NCBI RefSeq assembly: GCF_031450805.1
Contig: NZ_JARTVY010000005.1
Location: 248,001-312,000 of the forward strand
Source of the DNA: Caballeronia sp031450805
GTDB taxonomy: Bacteria > Pseudomonadota > Gammaproteobacteria > Burkholderiales > Burkholderiaceae
DNA: 64,000 nt
Direction: 5' to 3'
The notes beneath the pieces are model-generated. The model was not told where the DNA came from and did no database searches. It saw only the letters and a program-made list of their open reading frames with translations. How positions within the stretch are numbered: the stretch's first letter is position 1; the number at the start of each line of letters is the position of its first letter. The position numbers and the translations under genes were made by a program. This document shows positions 26,912 through 35,402 of the stretch, piece by piece.

Positions 26912-27850
26912 ATGGACATTCGCCAGATGCGTTATTTCGTGGCCTGCGTCGATGCGGGAAGCCTCTCCAAGGCGGCGCTCGCCCTGTCCATCTCGCAGCC
27001 GTCGCTCAGTCAGCAGATCGCTGAAATGGAAAGCGATCTCGGCGTCCCGCTTCTCGTGCGCAGCTATTCCGGCGTCGCGCCGACCGAAGCCGGCGTGACC
27101 CTGTACCGTCACGCGCAATCCATCATCAAGCAGATCGCGCAGATGCGCGGCGACGTGAAGCGCGGCGAACATGCGCTTACCGGCCAGGTGGCCGTCGGCC
27201 TGCCGACGAGCGTCTCGTCGGTCCTCGCCGTGCCGCTTTTCGAGCGCATGCGCGCGACGTATCCCGGCGTCCAGTTGCAAATCTTCGAAAGCATGAGCGG
27301 CTATTTGAACGAGTTGCTCGCCAATGGCCGGCTGGACATTGCCGTGCTCTTTCGTGAGACCGAAACGCGCGGCGTATCGGTGATTCCGCTCTTCAACGAG
27401 CGTCTCGCCGTGCATGGCGCGGCGTGGGTCGGCAGTCCGCGTGCGAAAACCGTGCGGCTCGAACTGCTGTCCGGCGTGCCGCTCGTGCTGCCGGGCAAGT
27501 CGCACGGCTTGCGCTTGCTGGTCGAGCGCGCGTTCGATAGCGCGGGCCTCGATCTGAACGTGGTGGCCGATATCGATTCGCTTCCCACCATGCTCGAAAT
27601 CGCGCGGCGTGGCGAAGCTGCGACCATCCTGTCGAGCTATCTCGGACGCGGACACGCCGGCAAAGGGCAAAGCACGCAAAAGGACCTGCTGACGCGCTTT
27701 CTCGTCGAGCCGACGATCGAACGCTCCGTCGCGCTGTGCCGCCTGAATGCCGTGCCGCAAACCGCGGCGTCGCGCGCGGTGCAGGAATGCATGGAGAAGA
27801 TCGTCGCCGAAATGGCGCCGGACATCGACGGCGCCGCGAAGGAGAGATAA
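26912..27850 (+). CDS. LysR-family transcriptional regulator (CbbR/NAC-like)
   Basis: This 312-residue regulator begins MDIRQMRYFVACVDAGSLSK and continues with the helix-turn-helix ALSISQPSLSQQIAEMESDLG. The C-terminal effector domain follows a GQVAVGLPTS linker. I chose ATG at 26912, preceded by GGAGAGAAG; an in-frame codon at 26855 lies inside the operator dyad. It is flanked by the divergent ALDH/ADH unit and the codirectional CoA-transferase/lyase unit, and may control both. Confidence 0.88.
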   Translation: MDIRQMRYFVACVDAGSLSKAALALSISQPSLSQQIAEMESDLGVPLLVRSYSGVAPTEAGVTLYRHAQSIIKQIAQMRGDVKRGEHALTGQVAVGLPTSVSSVLAVPLFERMRATYPGVQLQIFESMSGYLNELLANGRLDIAVLFRETETRGVSVIPLFNERLAVHGAAWVGSPRAKTVRLELLSGVPLVLPGKSHGLRLLVERAFDSAGLDLNVVADIDSLPTMLEIARRGEAATILSSYLGRGHAGKGQSTQKDLLTRFLVEPTIERSVALCRLNAVPQTAASRAVQECMEKIVAEMAPDIDGAAKER

Positions 27851-27991
27851 GCCGCCGGGCCGGGTATATTGGATTCGCCTATACCCCGTAGTTCCAAACA
27901 GTATTTCCTCCTTGAGCGTCACGCGCGCTACGATTTTTCGTACGGTGGCTGCACGGCCACAGACGTGACGCATACAACAAGGAGACAAGGC

Positions 27992-29149
27992 ATGTCGCTT
28001 CCGCTTTCGGGCATCACGGTAGTGTCGCTTGAACAGGCCATTGCCGCGCCGCTCGCGTCCCGCCATCTCGCGGACTGGGGCGCGCGCATCATCAAGATCG
28101 AACGGCCCGGCAAGGGCGATTTCTGCCGCGACTACGACACCGTCATGAACGGCATGTCGAGCCAGTTCGTCTGGACCAACCGTTCGAAGGAAAGCGTCGC
28201 GCTCGATATCAAGAGCGACGAAGGCGCCGATGCCCTCTTCTCCCTGCTCGAAACCGCCGACGTCTTCCTGCAGAACCTCGCGCCGGGCGCGGCCGCGAAG
28301 CTCGGGCTCGACGCGAAGTCGCTCGTTGCGCGCTTCCCGCGGCTGATCGCATGCGACATTTCCGGCTACGGCAGCGGTGGTCCGTACAGCAGCAAGAAGG
28401 CGTACGACCTGCTCGTGCAATGCGAATCCGGCTTTCTCGCGATCAACGGCAGCGAAGCGGAGCCGGCCAAGTGCGGGCTCGCCATCGCGGATATCGCCAC
28501 CGGCATGTATGCGCTGAACGGCGTGCTCATGGCGCTTTATCATCGCGAGCGCACGGGCAAGGGCACGGCGTTCGAGGTGTCGCTTTTCGATTCGATGACC
28601 GAATGGATGAGCTATCCCGCCTACTACGTCACAGGCAGCGGCAAGCCGCTCAAGCGCAACGGCATGCGTCACGCGACCATCGCACCATACGGACCTTTCC
28701 GCACGGGCGATGACCGCAGCATTTTCTTCGGCATCCAAAACGAGCGCGAGTGGCTGTCGTTCTGCGATGTCGTTCTGGGCGACGCCAGCATCGCCGTCGA
28801 TGCGCGCTTCGACACGAATCCGCAACGCCTCGCCAATCGCGACGCCCTCGAAGCGCTGATCGAAGCCCGTTTCTCCGCATGGACGAGCGAGGACGTGCTC
28901 GCGCGACTCGATCGCGCCGCCATCGCCAATGCACGCATGAATTCGGTGGAAGAGTTCGTCGATCATCCGCAAGTCCATGCACGCAAGCGCACGCGCGAGA
29001 TCGGCTCGCCGACGGGACCGCTTGCCACGTTCCTGCCCGCGATCACCATTGCCGACATGGAGCCGGTGATGAAGCCCGTTCCGGCTGTCGGCGAACATAC
29101 GCAAAGTGTGCTCGATGAACTGCGCGCGAACAAACGGAGCGCCGCATGA
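27992..29149 (+). CDS. family III CoA-transferase (CaiB/BaiF)
   Basis: This 385-residue enzyme transfers CoA between acids. The N-terminus (LSGITVVSLEQAIAAPLASR) and GARIIKIERPGKGD are typical. The active-site Asp should be that of LAIADIATGMYALNG near residue 165, and ADVFLQNLAPG replaces the usual ENFRPG. I chose ATG at 27992 because AAGGAG lies 7 nt upstream. It overlaps the following CitE-type lyase gene by ATGA, so the two are coupled: one loads CoA on a hydroxy acid, the next cleaves it. Confidence 0.9.
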   Translation: MSLPLSGITVVSLEQAIAAPLASRHLADWGARIIKIERPGKGDFCRDYDTVMNGMSSQFVWTNRSKESVALDIKSDEGADALFSLLETADVFLQNLAPGAAAKLGLDAKSLVARFPRLIACDISGYGSGGPYSSKKAYDLLVQCESGFLAINGSEAEPAKCGLAIADIATGMYALNGVLMALYHRERTGKGTAFEVSLFDSMTEWMSYPAYYVTGSGKPLKRNGMRHATIAPYGPFRTGDDRSIFFGIQNEREWLSFCDVVLGDASIAVDARFDTNPQRLANRDALEALIEARFSAWTSEDVLARLDRAAIANARMNSVEEFVDHPQVHARKRTREIGSPTGPLATFLPAITIADMEPVMKPVPAVGEHTQSVLDELRANKRSAA

Positions 29150-30093
29150 GTGACGCAAACGAATATCGCCTGACGCGCACCGTGCTGGCGGTGCCCGCGA
29201 ATCGCAGGCGTCATGTGGAATCGGCGGCGCGCTCATCGGCGGATGCGGTGTTTCTCGATCTCGAAGACGCCGTGCCCGAGTCGGAGAAGACGGAAGCGCT
29301 GCACGGCGCCGTGCGTGCGCTGCACGAACTGGACTGGGGCGCGAAGACCGTGCTCGTGCGCGTGAATGCATACGGCAGCCGTCATATCGACGATGAGATA
29401 CGCACGCTCGCGCCGATCGCGCGGCTCGATTCCATCATCGTGCCGAAGGCCGAACGTCCCGCGCATATCGAAGCCATCACGCGCATGGTCGATGCCGCCG
29501 AAGGCGATGCGCGCGCCACGCCGCTCGCCATCGACCTGTTGATTGAAACCGCGCTCGGCCTCGTGATGGTCGAAGCGCTCGCGCAAAGCAGCACGCGCAT
29601 TGCAGCGCTGCATCTCGGCGTCGGCGATTTCGCCGGCTCCATCGGTGCGCGCAGTGCGCAAATCGGCGGCTCCCCGGCGGGTTACCGGCAGACGTCGCTC
29701 ATTGGCGAACGCTATGCCGAGACGCCGCTCGACCTCTTCGCCTATCCGATGATGCGCGTGCTCGTCGCCGCGCGCGCCTTCGGGCTGCGCGCCATCGACG
29801 GGCCGTGCGGCGCGTATCGCGATGAAACGCTCACGCGCGCCTGGGCGGAGAAAGCGGCTGCGCTCGGTTTCGACGGCAAGCAAGTGATTCACCCCTCGCA
29901 GATTGATGCGACGCGCGGCGCGTTCACGCCGTCGCCGGACGAGCTTGCGTTTGCGGCCCGCGTCGTGGACGCGATGCGGCAGGCGGAAGCCGACGGACGC
30001 GGTGCGGTATCCGTCGAAGGCAAGATGATCGACTATGCGAACCTGCGCATGGCCGAGCGCATATTGATGCTCGGCATGGCGGACCGCCGCTGA
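29146..30093 (+). CDS. HpcH/HpaI aldolase / citrate lyase beta (CitE) family CoA lyase
   Basis: This 315-residue TIM-barrel lyase has the family motifs FLDLEDAVP (Mg2+ region near 35), VPKAE near 102, a Glu/Asp metal pair in LIETALGL and GVGDFAGSIGAR, and the C-terminal FDGKQVIHPSQI. These fit malyl-CoA, beta-methylmalyl-CoA or citramalyl-CoA lyases, which cut a 3-hydroxyacyl-CoA to a 2-oxo acid plus a short acyl-CoA. Overlap with the CoA-transferase start/stop (ATGA) supports joint action. The exact acyl-CoA is not determinable. Confidence 0.88.
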   Translation: MSDANEYRLTRTVLAVPANRRRHVESAARSSADAVFLDLEDAVPESEKTEALHGAVRALHELDWGAKTVLVRVNAYGSRHIDDEIRTLAPIARLDSIIVPKAERPAHIEAITRMVDAAEGDARATPLAIDLLIETALGLVMVEALAQSSTRIAALHLGVGDFAGSIGARSAQIGGSPAGYRQTSLIGERYAETPLDLFAYPMMRVLVAARAFGLRAIDGPCGAYRDETLTRAWAEKAAALGFDGKQVIHPSQIDATRGAFTPSPDELAFAARVVDAMRQAEADGRGAVSVEGKMIDYANLRMAERILMLGMADRR

Positions 30094-30098
30094 ACGCT

Positions 30099-30126
30099 GC
30101 GCCGTCCGGCGATCGACCGGCGGCGC
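30099..30126. terminator. possible bidirectional hairpin
   Basis: GCGCCG-T-CCGG and CCGGCGGCGC can pair with one bulged T between the convergent lyase and SDR genes. The T-run is poor on both strands, so this is a weak call. Confidence 0.35.
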
Positions 30127-30150
30127 TTGCTCTCGCCTTCATTGCGCGGA

Positions 30151-30918
30151 TCAGACCGCGCCCGCGCCCCACGACAGGAACCCGCCGTCCACCGGCAGCA
30201 CCACGCCATTCGTATAGGCGGCTTCGTCCGACGCGAGATAACAAATTGCCGCGGCAATCTCCGATGTCGTGCCGTAGCGGCGCATCGGGATCGCGCGTGA
30301 GTATTCCTCGCGGAACGCATCGCTGTGCAGTGCTCGGGTCATGGGCGTATCGACAGGGCCAGGTGCGACCGCGTTCGCCGTGATGCCGTAATCGCACAAC
30401 TCGACGGCCATCTGCCGCGTCAGCGCGATCACCGCGCCCTTAGACGTGCCGTACGCAGTGCGGCCCTTGCCGACCGCGCGCATGCCCGCCACCGAAGCGA
30501 TATTGACGATACGTCCCCAGCGGCGCTCGACCATCAGCCGCGCGGCGTGCTGCGCGCATAGGAGGGTACCGGTAACGTTCACCTGCATCGTGTTGAGAAA
30601 GGCATCGAGCGGATAGTCGATGAACGGAACCAGCTTGGCGATGCCCGCACCGTTCACGAGGACGTCACATCGTCCGTGCGTTTTCGATATCTGTTCGAAT
30701 GCGGAAGCGATGGACTCGGGCTTGCCGACATCCATCTGCAGCGCCGAAATCGACAACGCCTGCGCATTGAGGCGCGCAGCGGTTTCTTCGGCGCCCTCCC
30801 TGTCGAGGTCGGCCAGCACTACGTGATACCCGCGCTTGCCGAGTTGCTCTGCCGTTTCCGCGCCAATGCCCATTGCGCCGCCCGTCACCACCGCGACGCG
30901 TCCGCTCGTCTTCTCCAC
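30151..30918 (-). CDS. SDR-family oxidoreductase
   Basis: This 255-residue classical SDR has the cofactor loop TGGAMGIG, VLADLD (Asp favours NAD+), NGAG, the catalytic Ser in VNIASVAG and the Tyr/Lys in YGTSK. It starts at GTG 30918, preceded by CGGAG at about 6 nt. It is convergent with the CitE-type lyase and isolated on its other side by a pseudogene region. The substrate is probably a hydroxy acid or polyol linked to this catabolic cluster, but direct evidence is lacking. Confidence 0.87.
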   Translation of the reverse strand: MEKTSGRVAVVTGGAMGIGAETAEQLGKRGYHVVLADLDREGAEETAARLNAQALSISALQMDVGKPESIASAFEQISKTHGRCDVLVNGAGIAKLVPFIDYPLDAFLNTMQVNVTGTLLCAQHAARLMVERRWGRIVNIASVAGMRAVGKGRTAYGTSKGAVIALTRQMAVELCDYGITANAVAPGPVDTPMTRALHSDAFREEYSRAIPMRRYGTTSEIAAAICYLASDEAAYTNGVVLPVDGGFLSWGAGAV

Positions 30919-31039
30919 GTTGTCTCCGTTTATAAGCTGTCATGTGTGCGGCCCATTATCGGAGACGTGCCGGGGCTGCTCAATGGATATTAATGCAGCG
31001 TTTTGTGAGGAAACGTCACTGTCGAGCGTCGTCGACGCT

Positions 31040-31350
31040 TTGCCTTGCATCACCACCTTGTTCGCGATCATCAGTTGCGCTGCTTCTGCGAAGCTCGACC
31101 AGAACCCCGCAAAATGTCCGCGCCGCTCGAAGTCGATGAGCGTCGCGAACAACTGGTCGATTTGCCGATGGCCGCGTCTATCTGCAATGCGGCGCGGCCC
31201 GCGAGTTCGGGCGCGAGCAGCCAGGCCCAGCTTTCCCCCCGGCGATGAGCGTGGCGGACAACGCGTCTTCGAGATAAACGAAGCTGGCGTTGTGATTGAT
31301 GGGCCGCATGCTGATGCGCCCGCTCGATTCGAAAGCAACCAGCGCTGAGG
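31040..31350 (-). pseudogene. frameshifted fragment of polyamine-type ABC substrate-binding protein
   Basis: Three minus-strand frames in succession spell parts of one PotD-like protein: NASFVYLEDALSATLIAGG (31300-31240), then ESWAWLLAPELAGRAALQ with IDAAIGKST (31240-31155), then DQLFATLIDFERRGHFAG and GFWSSFAEAAQLM (31155-31075). The 'SWAWLL-P-AGR-ALQ-D-AIG' segment is the domain-crossing part of polyamine/opine-type binding proteins. No frame is open across it and no transporter partner is nearby, so it is a relic. The ends are approximate; the rest of the 30919-31505 gap holds nothing else I can support. Confidence 0.6.
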
Positions 31351-31505
31351 CCGCATGGGCAGCCCTCCTATCGCCGGTCGATGAGGCGATTGGCCTCTTC
31401 GCTCGCCGACGATTCGTCCGAGCCGGATTTTCTTCGATCACGCCTCGATGCTTTGCACGGCGAAACGCCGGAGGACGCAACACAGCGCTGGCGCTCCGAC
31501 ATCGT

Positions 31506-32828
31506 TCACTTCGCCTCGCGTGTATGGCGCATGCCGGAGTCGTCGTAAGCGGAGACGCGCTCTGCCTTGGTCTTCGACAACGCGATCGCCACGCCGCCCG
31601 CCATCGCCGAGACACCCAGCGCCAGCAGCGACAGCTTGTAGTCCGACGAGATCGATCGCACATAGCCGACCACCAGCGGCCCGAGAAACTGGCCGATCAG
31701 ATTGCCGACGCCGCTCACGAACGCCACTGCGGGCATCGCCTTGCGCATCGGCAGGATCTCGGTCAGACGTGTGAACACGAGCGGCATCAGCATCTTCAAC
31801 GTGAAGCCGAGCGCAATGAAAAGCGCAATTTGCAGCCAGAAAAGCGAAGCAGGCACGCAGGCCGCGGCGATCATCAACAAGCCGGTCAGCATCGTCGGCA
31901 CCGCAGCGTGCCAGCGTCGTTCCTGCCCATGCCGGTCGGACCGGCGGCTGATGTAGTAGATGCCCAGCATCGACATCACGAAGGGCGCGCCCGCCAGAAA
32001 ACCGATCGTCGTCTCGCTCAGCGTGCCGTAAGACTTCAACACCGACGGCAGCCACAGCGTCGTGCCATAGAGCAGGATCGTGTTGAGGCCGAAGCCGAGG
32101 GTCAACAGCCATACGGCCGGCTCGCTGAAGATTGTCCACCACGGATCGCTTTCGGGCTTGGCATAGGCAGCCTGCTCTTCCGTCAGATCGCGCTGAATGA
32201 CCGCTCGATCAGCGTCGCCGAGCCAGCGCGCGAGATCGATGCCTTGCGGAATCGCGCGGAACCAGACGATGCAGAAGACCCACGCCGGTAAGCCTTCCGC
32301 GATGAGCATCACGCGCCAGTCGTAATGCGAGATCAACGCGCCTGAGATCGGACCGGCGAGGAAGCCGCCGAGCGGCGCGCCGAGATTCCAGATGCCGAAC
32401 GCGCGCCCGCGCTCCGCTTTCATGAACCATTGCGCGAGGAGCATGGAGGTCGCCGCATAGACGGGACCCTCGGCGCAGCCGAGCAGAATACGCACGGACA
32501 GAACTTGCCGGAACGAATGCGCGAAGCCGGTGAGCATCGCCGCGCCGCCGAACAGCACGAGGCATATCGCGACGAGCCGCCGCGCGCCGAACTTGAGCGC
32601 GAGCCACCCGGCGAGCAGTTGCGTGAACGCGTAACCCCAGGCGAAAGCGCCGCCGATCCATCCGGCCTGCAAGGATGTGAGGCCGAGTTCCTTCGACATG
32701 TGCGGCAGCGCCATCGCGATGTTCACACGGTCGAAGTAGGACAGCATGTAGACGGCGAATGTCATCGGCAACACGATCAGCCAACGATTCCTGCCGACGC
32801 TCGGCGTCTCTGTCGCCAATGGGTTCAC
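31506..32828 (-). CDS. MFS transporter, ACS family (sugar-acid type)
   Basis: This 440-residue, 12-helix carrier has the ACS-family opening (FAVYMLSYFDRVNIAMALP) and GCAEGPVYAATSMLLAQWF, with LYGTTLWLPSVLKSYG in the second half. The family carries galactonate, glucarate and related acids with H+. It starts with GTG at 32828 after CAGGAG at 6 nt. It is last in the leftward unit enolase-superfamily dehydratase, CHMI-type isomerase, transporter, and probably imports the dehydratase substrate. Confidence 0.88.
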   Translation of the reverse strand: MNPLATETPSVGRNRWLIVLPMTFAVYMLSYFDRVNIAMALPHMSKELGLTSLQAGWIGGAFAWGYAFTQLLAGWLALKFGARRLVAICLVLFGGAAMLTGFAHSFRQVLSVRILLGCAEGPVYAATSMLLAQWFMKAERGRAFGIWNLGAPLGGFLAGPISGALISHYDWRVMLIAEGLPAWVFCIVWFRAIPQGIDLARWLGDADRAVIQRDLTEEQAAYAKPESDPWWTIFSEPAVWLLTLGFGLNTILLYGTTLWLPSVLKSYGTLSETTIGFLAGAPFVMSMLGIYYISRRSDRHGQERRWHAAVPTMLTGLLMIAAACVPASLFWLQIALFIALGFTLKMLMPLVFTRLTEILPMRKAMPAVAFVSGVGNLIGQFLGPLVVGYVRSISSDYKLSLLALGVSAMAGGVAIALSKTKAERVSAYDDSGMRHTREAK

Positions 32829-32888
32829 GGCGGTCTCCTGTTAGTTTGTTTTGATTTCACGGCACTCGTGACACGCAGACCGCACGCG

Positions 32889-33251
32889 TCAGAGCGCTTC
32901 CTTCACGTATGAGCCGCTGTCCATTTCGACGATCTCCACGCTCAGCTTGACGAGCCTGTCCGGCGACCGGCGGCATCGCGCGCGCAGGACGTTAGCGATC
33001 AGCGATGCGAGCCGCGCGCGCGTCTCCACGTCGCGCCCCGGCAGCAAGCGCAACTGGGCATGCACGTAGCCGCGTGGCGCGTTCGCCGCGCCGACGCGCA
33101 CCGCGTCGCAGCGCGTGACGCGCGATTTCAGATCGGCTTCGTCCCTGATCGCGCCGCTTGCAACGAGCGCTTCGTTGAGTTCGGCGAGCAGCGGCGCGAG
33201 GTCGCCGTCGTCGAGCACACCCGGCGAATAATCGATGATGAGATGAGGCAT
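32889..33251 (-). CDS. 5-carboxymethyl-2-hydroxymuconate delta-isomerase (CHMI/HpaF) family protein
   Basis: This 120-residue tautomerase-superfamily protein starts MPHLIIDYSPGV, so the catalytic N-terminal Pro is exposed after Met removal. The C-terminal VKLSVEIVEMD is typical of CHMI. Known members isomerise a ring-cleavage product of homoprotocatechuate, but no homoprotocatechuate genes are nearby. It lies 17 nt after an acid-sugar dehydratase and before a sugar-acid transporter. Here it may tautomerise the enol or 2-keto-3-deoxy acid from the dehydratase; that role is inference. Confidence 0.83.
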   Translation of the reverse strand: MPHLIIDYSPGVLDDGDLAPLLAELNEALVASGAIRDEADLKSRVTRCDAVRVGAANAPRGYVHAQLRLLPGRDVETRARLASLIANVLRARCRRSPDRLVKLSVEIVEMDSGSYVKEAL

Positions 33252-33268
33252 GACGGGCGTTCCTCGCG

Positions 33269-34447
33269 TTACTGGTCCATCGGCGCGCCATCGACCGTGC
33301 GGCGCATCGATACGGGCCGGTAAAGGGGCTCGCGCAGCGTCTCGACATCGTCATGCAGCTCCACGCCGATCCCCGGCGCATCCGTCACGGCGATGAACCC
33401 TGCTTGCGGCACCGGATGATGCTTGACGAGGTCCGAGCCGAGCAGCTTCTGCCCGGACTTGAGCACGAGATTCTCGAAGCCGGTCGGATACTCCTGGATC
33501 GCAAAGTTCGGCACGGCCGTGGCGACCTGCATGCACGCGGCCAGACTGATCGGCGAGAGCGGATTGTGAGGGGCGATATCGACGTTCTGCGCTTCGGCGA
33601 GCGCCGCGATCTTCTTCGCGCCGGTGATGCCGCCGCACACGCACACCGACGTGCGGGCATAGCGCACGCCGCCGCCCGCGAGCTGCATGTGGAATTCGGC
33701 GGGCGTCGAAAAACGCTCGCCGGTCGCGATCGGGACGCGAATCGCGTGGCCGACCGTCGTCATCTGCGGATAGAACTCGGGGCGCAGCGGGTCTTCGAGC
33801 CACATCGGCGTGAGCGGCTCGAGCACCTGACCGATCGCGATCGCCTCGGCCGGCGACAGGCGCCGATGCATCTCAATGAGCAGATCGACATCTGGACCGA
33901 CGGCCTCGCGGAAAGCCATCACGCGCTCCTTCGCGTCGCGCACCTTGCCCGCGTGTGAGCGGAAATACGCTTCCCCCTCGGGTTCATCGAGGAACGGGTT
34001 GATGTGACCGACCGCGGTGAAGCCCTCGCCGCGCAGACGCCGGCAGTCGGCCAGGACTTCTTCCAGCGTCTCGGCGTAGACGTGACCATAGACGCGCAGC
34101 TTGTTCCGGTACGCGCCGCCGAGCAGTTGCCACACGGGCGCCTGGAGACGCTTGCCCAACAGGTCCCACAACGCGATGTCGATCGCCGATACCGCCGCGT
34201 TCACCGCCGTGCCGCGGAAGTGCGAGAAGCGCTGCATCACGTTCCAGTGCAGTTCGATCTGGTTCGCGTCCTGCCCGACGAGATACTTGCCGAACTTCTC
34301 GAGCGCGGCCTTGGCGGCTTCGATATGCCCCCACGAGCCGGCCTCGCCGTAACCGGTCAGTCCGGCTTCGGTGCGGATGCGTGCATAGAGGAACTGGCCG
34401 ATGTGCAGAGCTTCGACGGAGGTGATGCGATGGACGTTTCGATTCAT
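33269..34447 (-). CDS. mandelate racemase/enolase superfamily acid-sugar dehydratase (galactonate dehydratase-like)
   Basis: This 392-residue protein has the N-terminal capping domain and a barrel with metal ligands in VDLLIEMHRRLSP (Asp or Glu near residue 205), MWLEDPLRPE (Glu) and ATGERFSTPAEF (Glu), and the catalytic His in IAPHNPLSPISLAA. CGGITGAKKIAALAEA is shared with galactonate/mannonate dehydratases. It should dehydrate an aldonic acid to a 2-keto-3-deoxy acid. It is divergent from a GntR regulator whose operator lies in the spacer. The true sugar acid is unknown. Confidence 0.88.
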   Translation of the reverse strand: MNRNVHRITSVEALHIGQFLYARIRTEAGLTGYGEAGSWGHIEAAKAALEKFGKYLVGQDANQIELHWNVMQRFSHFRGTAVNAAVSAIDIALWDLLGKRLQAPVWQLLGGAYRNKLRVYGHVYAETLEEVLADCRRLRGEGFTAVGHINPFLDEPEGEAYFRSHAGKVRDAKERVMAFREAVGPDVDLLIEMHRRLSPAEAIAIGQVLEPLTPMWLEDPLRPEFYPQMTTVGHAIRVPIATGERFSTPAEFHMQLAGGGVRYARTSVCVCGGITGAKKIAALAEAQNVDIAPHNPLSPISLAACMQVATAVPNFAIQEYPTGFENLVLKSGQKLLGSDLVKHHPVPQAGFIAVTDAPGIGVELHDDVETLREPLYRPVSMRRTVDGAPMDQ

Positions 34448-34546
34448 GAAGGGTCTCGACTGCGTGATGGTCGGGTCGCGGACGGACGAGCCGCCCGGCG
34501 AGCGTCGAGATGAACTTTATGAACAAGTCCGCTGCTTGGGAATCAA

Positions 34547-34581
34547 ATTCTATAGTGTTGCTTCTGCATTCTATATAGAAT
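34547..34581. promoter_or_regulatory. GntR operator: palindrome ATTCTATATAGAAT with upstream half-site
   Basis: A perfect 14-bp palindrome (34568-34581) ends 6 nt before the GntR start codon. ATTCTATAGTG (34547-34557) repeats its left half two turns upstream. Placement between divergent genes supports autoregulation and control of the dehydratase unit. Confidence 0.65.
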
Positions 34582-34587
34582 TCGCCA

Positions 34588-35337
34588 ATGGACTCTCTCG
34601 ACCTCAGCCCCGCTTTCGTGCGCCTCGCCCGGCACATTCGTGAACGTATCGTCGGTGGCGAATGGCTGCCGGGGCAGTTGCTTCCGGGGGAAGAGGCGCT
34701 TGCGAAAGAGTTGAAGGTCAGCGTCGGAACCGTGCGCAAGGCCTTCGACGTACTGAGCGGACAGGGCCTCGTCACGCGGCATCGCGGGCGCGGCACGTTC
34801 GTCGCCCGGGCCACGAACGAGCGCGCATTCACGAGCTTCTTTCGTCTCGTGGAGCGGCGCAGTGGCGTCAAACGCCTGCCGGTCGACACCATTCTGTTGC
34901 GCGAACGCGCCCCGGCCGATGCCGCGGAGTGCGCGGCGCTCAAGCTCGAGCCGGCGTCGCTGGTGTATCGGCTGCGCCGGCGGCGCGCACTGGACGAGAC
35001 GCCGCTCGTCGTCGAGACCATCACGTTTCCGTACAGCCGGGTCGGCGAACGCGAATGGGGCGACGATTGCGCGAGCGCGCATCTCGTGTATTCGTTTCTC
35101 GAGCAGCAGTGCGGCGTATCGGTCAGCCGCGTGGAGGACCGGCTTCAGGCCTGCCTGCTGCCTGAGGATGTGGCACAAGACTTCGGCCTGCCGGCAGGGC
35201 ATCCGGTGCTGCTGTCCATCCGGACGGCCTTCGATCTGCGCGGCGCTCCGGTGGAGTATCGCCGCTCGTGGATGGTCACCGATACCCAGGACTATCTGAG
35301 CGAATTGCGCTGGGTCGCGGGAGACGACGGACATTGA
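34588..35337 (+). CDS. GntR-family regulator, HutC/UTRA subfamily
   Basis: This 249-residue regulator has an N-terminal winged helix (RLARHIRERIVGGEWLPGQL, LAKELKVSVGTVRKAFDVL, RHRGRGTFVA) and a C-terminal UTRA effector domain (YRLRRRRALDETPLVVETIT, PVLLSIRTAFDLRGAPVEY). No ribosome site precedes the ATG and the operator ends 6 nt away, so the message may be leaderless or nearly so. It probably represses the divergent dehydratase-isomerase-transporter unit and is released by a sugar acid. Confidence 0.88.
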   Translation: MDSLDLSPAFVRLARHIRERIVGGEWLPGQLLPGEEALAKELKVSVGTVRKAFDVLSGQGLVTRHRGRGTFVARATNERAFTSFFRLVERRSGVKRLPVDTILLRERAPADAAECAALKLEPASLVYRLRRRRALDETPLVVETITFPYSRVGEREWGDDCASAHLVYSFLEQQCGVSVSRVEDRLQACLLPEDVAQDFGLPAGHPVLLSIRTAFDLRGAPVEYRRSWMVTDTQDYLSELRWVAGDDGH

Positions 35338-35402
35338 CGTCGTAGTGTGAACGTGCGATCTGCGCCGCCATCTCGGCCGACGATGCGCGCGGACCGTCCA
35401 GG

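Noticed and set aside
32889..33251. Part of a homoprotocatechuate (4-hydroxyphenylacetate) pathway
   Set aside because: No hpaD, hpaE, hpaG or hpaH-type genes are present; the neighbours are sugar-acid genes.
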